NCBI RefSeq assembly: GCF_008080435.1
Contig: NZ_VRKN01000011.1
Location: forward strand, 45,870 to 109,869
DNA length: 64,000 nucleotides
Origin: Enterobacter asburiae
GTDB lineage: Bacteria > Pseudomonadota > Gammaproteobacteria > Enterobacterales > Enterobacteriaceae
Direction of reading: 5' to 3'
The notes under the pieces were generated by a model. That model was not told where the DNA came from. It was given only the letters and a program-made list of their open reading frames with translations, and did not search any database. Positions 57,941-64,000 of the stretch are shown here, one piece after another. The position numbers and the translations under genes are program-made. Position 1 is the first letter of the stretch. Each line of letters opens with the position of its first letter.

Positions 57941-58438
57941 ATGACTGACCATGAATTGATGCAGCTTAGCGAGATCGTTGGTCTTGCACTGAAGCAGCGT
58001 GGCGCGACAATCACCACCGCGGAATCCTGCACCGGCGGCTGGGTGGCGAAAGCGATTACCGATATTGCCGGCAGTTCCGCCTGGTTTGAACGCGGTTTTG
58101 TAACCTACAGTAACGAAGCTAAAGCACAGATGATTGGCGTGCGTGAATCCACGCTGGAACAGCATGGTGCGGTCAGCGAACCGGTGGTGATCGAGATGGC
58201 CATTGGTGCGCTCAAAGAGGCGCGGGCAGATTACGCGATTTCCATTAGCGGCATTGCGGGCCCGGACGGCGGCAGCGGCGTGAAGCCTGTCGGCACCGTC
58301 TGGTTTGGGTTCGCCACGTCCAAAGGGGAAGGGATCACCCGCCGGGAGTGCTTCAGCGGCGATCGCGAAAGCGTGCGTCGTCAGGCAACCGTTTATGCGT
58401 TAAAAACGCTCTGGCAACAATTTCTACAAAACACTTGA
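57941..58438 (+). CDS. pncC: Nicotinamide-nucleotide amidohydrolase PncC
   Basis: Deamidates NMN to nicotinic acid mononucleotide in pyridine nucleotide recycling. From the ATG at 57941, 165 residues, as in E. coli (YgaD); upstream codons to 57908 are not conserved. The CinA C-terminal domain signature TTAESCTGGWVAKAITDIAG and ISGIAGPDGGSGVKPVGTVW are present. It lies immediately before the recA promoter, as usual. Confidence 0.95.
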   Translation: MTDHELMQLSEIVGLALKQRGATITTAESCTGGWVAKAITDIAGSSAWFERGFVTYSNEAKAQMIGVRESTLEQHGAVSEPVVIEMAIGALKEARADYAISISGIAGPDGGSGVKPVGTVWFGFATSKGEGITRRECFSGDRESVRRQATVYALKTLWQQFLQNT

Positions 58439-58462
58439 TACTGTATGACCATACAGTATAAT
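58435..58462 (+). promoter_or_regulatory. recA promoter with LexA box
   Basis: TTGATA (58435-58440) and TATAAT (58457-58462) are 16 bases apart. The LexA box TACTGTATGACCATACAGTA (58439-58458) is a near-perfect match to the consensus and covers the spacer and the start of the -10. Confidence 0.97.
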
Positions 58463-58491
58463 TGCACCAACAGAACAGAAATCCACGGTGA

Positions 58492-59586
<1,095 letters not shown>

Positions 59587-59606
59587 TTCTTTCGTTTAAA
59601 AATGAA

Positions 59607-59629
59607 GGGCTGCTGATGCGGCCCTTTTT
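59607..59629 (+). terminator. recA-recX terminator
   Basis: GGGCTGC (59607-59613) and GCGGCCC (59618-59624) pair around TGAT, followed by five T. Incomplete termination here sets the low recX level in E. coli. Confidence 0.9.
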
Positions 59630-59654
59630 GCATTTCTGAATCAGCAGGTTTTTT

Positions 59655-60155
59655 ATGAGTGAACCGACAACACGTCGACCCGCGTATGCACGCTTACTGG
59701 ACCGTGCGGTGCGCATCCTGGCCGTTCGTGACCACAGTGAACAGGAGCTGCGGCGAAAACTGTCGGCTCCGGTGATGAGTAAAAACGGGCCGGAAGAGAT
59801 TGATGCCACCGCGGAAGATTATGACCGCGTGATTGCCTGGTGCTATGAGCATCATTATCTCGATGACGAGCGTTTTGCCTCACGGTTTCTCGCCAGCCGT
59901 GGCCGCAAAGGATATGGGCCCGCGCGCATCCGGCAGGAGTTGAACCAGAAAGGCGTGGCCCGTGAATCGATTGAAAAAGCGATGCGCGAGTGCGAGATTG
60001 ACTGGTGCGAGCTGGCAAAAGAGCAGGCCATTCGTAAATACGGCGAACCGCTGCCGCGTGAATTTTCAGAAAAAGTCAAAATCCAGCGCTTTTTGCTCTA
60101 CCGCGGCTTTCTGATGGAAGATATTCAGGATATCTGGCGTAATTTTGCCGATTGA
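59655..60155 (+). CDS. recX: RecA regulator RecX
   Basis: Binds RecA filaments and inhibits their growth. 166 residues, as in E. coli. The sequence has the three-helix repeats of Rec[21 protein letters not shown], then [20 protein letters not shown] and [20 protein letters not shown]. It begins 69 bases after recA, past the terminator. Confidence 0.95.
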   Translation: MSEPTTRRPAYARLLDRAVRILAVRDHSEQELRRKLSAPVMSKNGPEEIDATAEDYDRVIAWCYEHHYLDDERFASRFLASRGRKGYGPARIRQELNQKGVARESIEKAMRECEIDWCELAKEQAIRKYGEPLPREFSEKVKIQRFLLYRGFLMEDIQDIWRNFAD

Positions 60156-60287
60156 ACGCATGCGGGATTTTACTTCCCACCCAAGAAAACTTATCTTATT
60201 CCCACTTTTTCCAGTAGCTGGTTTGTCCAGGTGTTTACCGATACAGACCTGCTACGACATTTTCGTTAGCTTGATTTCAGGATAATT

Positions 60288-62915
60288 ATGAGCAAGAGCA
60301 CCGCTGAGATCCGTCAGGCGTTTCTCGATTTTTTCCATAGTAAGGGACACCAGGTTGTTGCCAGCAGCTCCCTGGTACCGAACAACGATCCGACTCTGCT
60401 GTTTACCAACGCCGGGATGAACCAGTTCAAGGATGTGTTCCTTGGTCTCGACAAGCGTAATTATTCCCGCGCTACAACCTCACAGCGTTGCGTGCGTGCG
60501 GGCGGTAAACACAACGACCTGGAAAACGTCGGTTACACCGCGCGTCACCACACGTTCTTCGAAATGCTGGGTAATTTCAGCTTCGGCGACTATTTCAAAC
60601 ACGATGCCATTCAATATGCGTGGGAACTGCTGACCGGTGAAAACTGGTTCAACCTGCCGAAAGAGCGTCTGTGGGTGACCGTCTATGAAACCGATGACGA
60701 AGCCTACGAAATCTGGGAAAAAGAAGTCGGGATCCCACGCGAGCGTATTATTCGCATCGGTGATAACAAAGGCGCGCCATACGCGTCTGACAACTTCTGG
60801 CAGATGGGTGATACCGGCCCTTGTGGTCCGTGCACCGAGATCTTCTACGATCACGGCGACCACATCTGGGGTGGCCCTCCAGGCAGCCCGGAAGAAGACG
60901 GAGATCGCTATATTGAGATCTGGAACATCGTCTTCATGCAGTTCAACCGTCAGGCCGACGGTACGATGGAGCCGCTGCCGAAGCCTTCCGTCGATACCGG
61001 TATGGGTCTGGAGCGTATTGCCGCGGTTCTGCAGCACGTTAACTCCAACTACGAAATTGACCTGTTCAGCACTCTGATCAAAGCCGTTGCGAACGTTACC
61101 GGCGCGACCGACCTGAACAACAAATCGCTGCGCGTTATCGCGGACCACATTCGTTCCTGTGCGTTCCTGATTGCCGACGGCGTTATTCCGTCGAATGAAA
61201 ACCGTGGCTACGTGCTGCGTCGTATCATTCGTCGTGCCATCCGTCACGGCAACATGCTGGGCGCGAAGGACACCTTCTTCTATAAACTCGTTGGGCCACT
61301 GATTGGCGTGATGGGTGCTGCCGGTGATGAGCTGAAACGCCAGCAGGCACAGGTAGAGCAGGTTCTGAAAACCGAAGAAGAGCAGTTTGCACGTACACTG
61401 GAGCGCGGTCTGGCGCTGCTGGACGAAGAACTGGCGAAACTTAAGGGCGACACGCTGGATGGCGAAACCGCATTCCGCCTGTACGACACCTACGGCTTCC
61501 CGGTTGACCTGACGGCGGACGTTTGCCGCGAGCGCAATATCAAAGTTGACGAAGCGGGCTTCGAAGCCGCGATGGAAGAGCAGCGTCGTCGTGCGCGTGA
61601 ATCCAGCGGTTTCGGTGCAGACTACAACGCCATGATCCGCGTTGAAGGCGCGTCAGAATTCAAAGGTTACGAAGCGCTGGAACTGACCGGCAAAGTGACC
61701 GCCCTGTTTGTTGACGGTAAAGCCGTGGACAGCATCAGCGCAGGTCAGGATGCGGTTGTCATTCTGGACAAAACGCCGTTCTACGCGGAGTCCGGCGGTC
61801 AGGTTGGCGATAAAGGCGAACTGAAAGGCAACGGTTTCAGCTTCAGCGTCAGCGACACCCAGAAATACGGTCAGGCGATTGGTCACCAGGGCAAACTGGT
61901 TTCCGGTTCTCTGAAAGTGGGCGAGGGCGTACAGGCGAACGTGGATGAAGCTCGCCGCGCGCGCATTCGTCTGAACCACTCTGCAACCCACCTGATGCAC
62001 GCTGCCCTGCGCGACGTACTCGGTACCCACGTTGCACAGAAAGGTTCTCTGGTTAACGACAAAGTGCTGCGTTTCGACTTCTCGCATTTTGAAGCGATGA
62101 AGCCATCGGAAATCCGCGCGGTGGAAGATCTGGTGAACGCGCAGATCCGTCGTAACCTGCCAATCGAGACCCACATCATGGAGCTCGAGGACGCGAAGAA
62201 AAAAGGTGCGATGGCGCTATTTGGCGAGAAATATGACGAGCGCGTTCGCGTGCTGAGCATGGGCGACTTCTCTACCGAGCTGTGCGGCGGTACGCACGCA
62301 TCGCGCACCGGTGACATTGGCCTGTTCCGCATTGTTTCCGAGTCGGGTACGGCGGCAGGTGTGCGTCGTATTGAAGCGGTGACCGGTGAAGGTGCGATTG
62401 CCAGCCTGCATGCGCAGAGCGATCAGCTGCACGACATTGCGCAGTTGCTGAAAGGCGATAGCCAGAACCTGGGCGAGAAAGTGCGTGTTGCGCTGGATCG
62501 CACGCGTCAGCTGGAAAAAGAGCTGCAGCAGCTAAAAGAGCAGGCTGCGGTGCAGGAGAGTGCAAACCTCTCCAGCAAGGCTGTAGACATTAAGGGCGTC
62601 AAACTGCTGGTCAGCGATCTGGCGGGCGTTGAGCCTAAGATGCTGCGTACTATGGTCGACGATCTCAAGAACCAGCTTGGTTCTACCGTTATCGTGCTGG
62701 CGACAGTGGCAGAAGGTAAGGTTTCTCTGATTGCAGGCGTCTCTAAGGATGTGACCGACCGCGTAAAAGCAGGGGAACTGATTGGTATGGTCGCTCAGCA
62801 GGTGGGCGGCAAGGGTGGCGGTCGTCCGGACATGGCGCAAGCCGGTGGTACGGATGCGGCGGCACTTCCGCAAGCTTTGGCCAGCGTTGAAAGCTGGGTA
62901 AGCGCGAAACTGTAA
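60288..62915 (+). CDS. alaS: Alanine-tRNA ligase (AlaS)
   Basis: 875 residues (E. coli 876). Class II catalytic domain at the N-terminus ([35 protein letters not shown]), tRNA recognition in the middle, an editing domain with zinc-binding [10 protein letters not shown] and [13 protein letters not shown], and a C-terminal coiled coil and glycine-rich C-Ala domain ([15 protein letters not shown]). The AGGATAATT ribosome site precedes the ATG. E. coli AlaS represses its own gene at a palindrome; I did not locate one with confidence. Confidence 0.98.
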   Translation: MSKSTAEIRQAFLDFFHSKGHQVVASSSLVPNNDPTLLFTNAGMNQFKDVFLGLDKRNYSRATTSQRCVRAGGKHNDLENVGYTARHHTFFEMLGNFSFGDYFKHDAIQYAWELLTGENWFNLPKERLWVTVYETDDEAYEIWEKEVGIPRERIIRIGDNKGAPYASDNFWQMGDTGPCGPCTEIFYDHGDHIWGGPPGSPEEDGDRYIEIWNIVFMQFNRQADGTMEPLPKPSVDTGMGLERIAAVLQHVNSNYEIDLFSTLIKAVANVTGATDLNNKSLRVIADHIRSCAFLIADGVIPSNENRGYVLRRIIRRAIRHGNMLGAKDTFFYKLVGPLIGVMGAAGDELKRQQAQVEQVLKTEEEQFARTLERGLALLDEELAKLKGDTLDGETAFRLYDTYGFPVDLTADVCRERNIKVDEAGFEAAMEEQRRRARESSGFGADYNAMIRVEGASEFKGYEALELTGKVTALFVDGKAVDSISAGQDAVVILDKTPFYAESGGQVGDKGELKGNGFSFSVSDTQKYGQAIGHQGKLVSGSLKVGEGVQANVDEARRARIRLNHSATHLMHAALRDVLGTHVAQKGSLVNDKVLRFDFSHFEAMKPSEIRAVEDLVNAQIRRNLPIETHIMELEDAKKKGAMALFGEKYDERVRVLSMGDFSTELCGGTHASRTGDIGLFRIVSESGTAAGVRRIEAVTGEGAIASLHAQSDQLHDIAQLLKGDSQNLGEKVRVALDRTRQLEKELQQLKEQAAVQESANLSSKAVDIKGVKLLVSDLAGVEPKMLRTMVDDLKNQLGSTVIVLATVAEGKVSLIAGVSKDVTDRVKAGELIGMVAQQVGGKGGGRPDMAQAGGTDAAALPQALASVESWVSAKL

Positions 62916-62933
62916 TAACTACAAAGCACAAGC

Positions 62934-62963
62934 AGACGCCATAGCGGTAACGTTATGGCGTCT
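62934..62963 (+). terminator. Stem-loop after alaS
   Basis: AGACGCCATA (62934-62943) pairs with TATGGCGTCT (62954-62963). A short T-containing tail follows (TGTTC). Likely 3' end of the alaS message. Confidence 0.75.
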
Positions 62964-63069
62964 TGTTCACTGTGCTATCGATAACGATAAAGTCAGGTTG
63001 AGTTTGTGTATATCGGCTAAACTTACGTTTAACAGAATGTGATGCCGTGACTGCTTACACTTTACGTGT

Positions 63070-63098
63070 TTGTCATCGCTTACTTTTTGGCGTTATAT
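63070..63098 (+). promoter_or_regulatory. Candidate csrA promoter
   Basis: TTGTCA (63070-63075), 17 bases, TTATAT (63093-63098). E. coli csrA has several promoters here; this is the best match by eye, not a mapped start. Confidence 0.35.
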
Positions 63099-63156
63099 GA
63101 TGGATAATGCCGGGATACAAGAGACCCGACTCTTTTAATCTTTCAAGGAGCAAAGA

Positions 63157-63342
63157 ATGCTGATTCTGACTCGTCGAGTTGGTGAGACCCTCATGATTGG
63201 GGATGAGGTCACCGTGACAGTTTTAGGGGTAAAGGGTAACCAGGTACGTATTGGTGTTAACGCTCCTAAAGAAGTATCTGTCCACCGTGAAGAGATCTAC
63301 CAGCGTATCCAGGCTGAAAAATCCCAGCAGTCCAGTTACTGA
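63157..63342 (+). CDS. csrA: Carbon storage regulator CsrA
   Basis: Dimeric RNA-binding protein that blocks or stabilises messages with GGA-containing leaders. 61 residues, the standard enterobacterial length, starting [20 protein letters not shown]; the RNA-contacting [20 protein letters not shown] region reads [20 protein letters not shown] here. Its own ribosome site AAGGAGCA contains the GGA motif, fitting known autoregulation. A strong hairpin follows. Confidence 0.98.
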
Positions 63343-63349
63343 TATTGTC

Positions 63350-63373
63350 GCGTCTCGCTGTCGGGCGAGACGC
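63350..63373 (+). terminator. csrA terminator
   Basis: GCGTCTCGC (63350-63358) and GCGAGACGC (63365-63373) are a perfect 9-bp stem with a six-base loop. Only a weak T-rich tail follows further on. Confidence 0.75.
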
Positions 63374-63684
63374 AACCCTCCTGTCATTTTTCCTGCTCAA
63401 CGTTACCGTTTAATTTCAATCGCTCTCTTTTTAACCACTTCGTTACCCTAAACTCGCCCTTACGCCGCCATTTCTGCATAGGTTTTCTGTGAAGATGCCT
63501 GCAAAATCCGCTTATAAAACACCCTCTTTGCGGCTTTTACATGCGAATTGCGTGTGATTTGTGCAAACGATAAAAGCTTTTGGAAAATTGTTTGACTTAT
63601 AAGTCCCAGAAAGTAATATATGCGCCACGCAGCGACGAGAAGCTCTTAACGAGTAACTCGAAGCACTCGAAAGAGGCGTTGTGT
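63374..63684 (+). other. Gap between csrA and the tRNA operon
   Basis: About 310 bases without a recognisable coding sequence. The first 200 bases show no clear element. The last 100 bases hold the tRNA operon promoter (63592-63619) and a short GC-rich leader starting GCGCCACGCAG, of the kind found at stringently controlled stable RNA promoters. Confidence 0.6.
63592..63619 (+). promoter_or_regulatory. Promoter of the serV-argV tRNA operon
   Basis: TTGACT (63592-63597) and TAATAT (63614-63619) with a 16-base spacer, then a GC-rich discriminator (GCGCCACG). The AT-rich upstream segment fits an UP element or FIS sites. Confidence 0.8.
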
Positions 63685-63777
63685 GGTGAGGTGGCCGAGA
63701 GGCTGAAGGCGCTCCCCTGCTAAGGGAGTATGCGGTCAAAAGCTGCATCCGGGGTTCGAATCCCCGCCTCACCGCCA
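63685..63777 (+). tRNA. serV: tRNA-Ser (anticodon GCU)
   Basis: 93 bases from GGTGAGGTGGCCGAGAGGCT to the encoded CCA. The acceptor stem GGTGAGG pairs with CCTCACC, the anticodon GCT is at 63719-63721, and the long variable arm is typical of class II tRNA. It is identical in layout to E. coli serV, first in the serV-argVYZQ operon. Confidence 0.97.
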
Positions 63778-63781
63778 TTTT

Positions 63782-63858
63782 GCATCCGTAGCTCAGCTGG
63801 ATAGAGTACTCGGCTACGAACCGAGCGGTCGGAGGTTCGAATCCTCCCGGATGCACCA
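63782..63858 (+). tRNA. argV: tRNA-Arg (anticodon ACG)
   Basis: 77 bases starting GCATCCGTAGCTCAGCTGG and ending in encoded CCA; acceptor stem GCATCCG/CGGATGC, anticodon ACG at 63816-63818 (A34 is normally changed to inosine). First arginine tRNA of the operon. Confidence 0.97.
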
Positions 63859-63922
63859 TCTATTACTTCATATTGCTTTCGAAGTGATATGAATATCGAG
63901 CAGTACAGTAGTAAATCCCGAT

Positions 63923-63999
63923 GCATCCGTAGCTCAGCTGGATAGAGTACTCGGCTACGAACCGAGCGGTCGGAGGTTCGAATCCTCCCGGATGCACCA
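63923..63999 (+). tRNA. argY: tRNA-Arg (anticodon ACG), second copy
   Basis: Identical to the tRNA at 63782-63858 over all 77 bases, separated by 64 bases. In E. coli, argZ and argQ follow; they would lie beyond this window. Confidence 0.96.
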
Positions 64000-64000
64000 T

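Noticed and set aside
63782..63999. Two identical 77-base repeats at the window end, which at first look like a repeat array
   Set aside because: Both fold as tRNA-Arg(ACG) with encoded CCA; they are the argV-argY tandem. No CRISPR repeats occur in the window.

Overview
The window is chromosomal DNA of a member of the Enterobacteriaceae. Gene order and protein similarity closely follow the cysDNC-rpoS-mutS-hyc-nor-srl-recA-alaS-csrA segment of Escherichia/Salmonella, but several accessory blocks (hydroxyarylate decarboxylase genes, a nickel permease behind hypF, a PTS/SgrR-like pair, a metal ABC transporter) and the codon use point to the Enterobacter/Lelliottia/Klebsiella side of the family. 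The genus is an inference from synteny.

Layout. 1-3.4 kb: tail of a probable second sirohaem synthase gene, then cysDNC (sulfate activation) and ygbE. 3.6-9.9 kb: ftsB-ispD-ispF-truD-surE-pcm-nlpD-rpoS, a tightly packed housekeeping run with the main rpoS promoter inside nlpD and a terminator after rpoS. 9.9-15.35 kb: the variable rpoS-mutS interval, here an NTF2-like protein, a frameshifted MFS exporter, a LysR regulator, a MarR regulator and a divergent UbiX/UbiD-type hydroxyarylate decarboxylase operon. 15.4-18.8 kb: mutS, a SymE-like gene with a LexA-like box, and ygbA with an NsrR-like site.

18.8-40.7 kb is the formate hydrogenlyase region. fhlA is followed by hypABCDE, transcribed divergently from hycABCDEFGHI; then come the ascBFG beta-glucoside genes, and hydN-hypF with a nickel/cobalt permease directly behind hypF. 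Sigma-54 promoter elements and a shared TGTCGA word mark the FhlA-controlled sites, so hydrogenase-3, its Ni-Fe maturation and probably nickel uptake form one formate-responsive regulon. 40.7-44.3 kb is an insertion relative to E. coli: an SgrR-like regulator, a glucose/GlcNAc-family PTS IICB and an unrecognised 52-residue protein. 44.5-48.8 kb: norWV and divergent norR, with three NorR sites (nitric oxide detoxification).

48.8-53.8 kb: the sorbitol operon srlAEBD-gutM-srlR-gutQ. 54.0-57.8 kb: mltB and a zinc/manganese-type ABC transporter preceded by a perfect ATGTTATAACAT palindrome and a possible 35-residue membrane peptide. 57.9-64 kb: pncC, recA with its LexA box, recX, alaS, csrA, and the start of the serV-argV-argY tRNA operon. 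There is no CRISPR array, prophage, transposase or clearly new multigene system. The best leads are small: two unannotated short proteins, the SOS-linked symE with a possible antisense promoter, the frameshifted exporter, the repeat-derived end of HycI, and the metal transporter leader.
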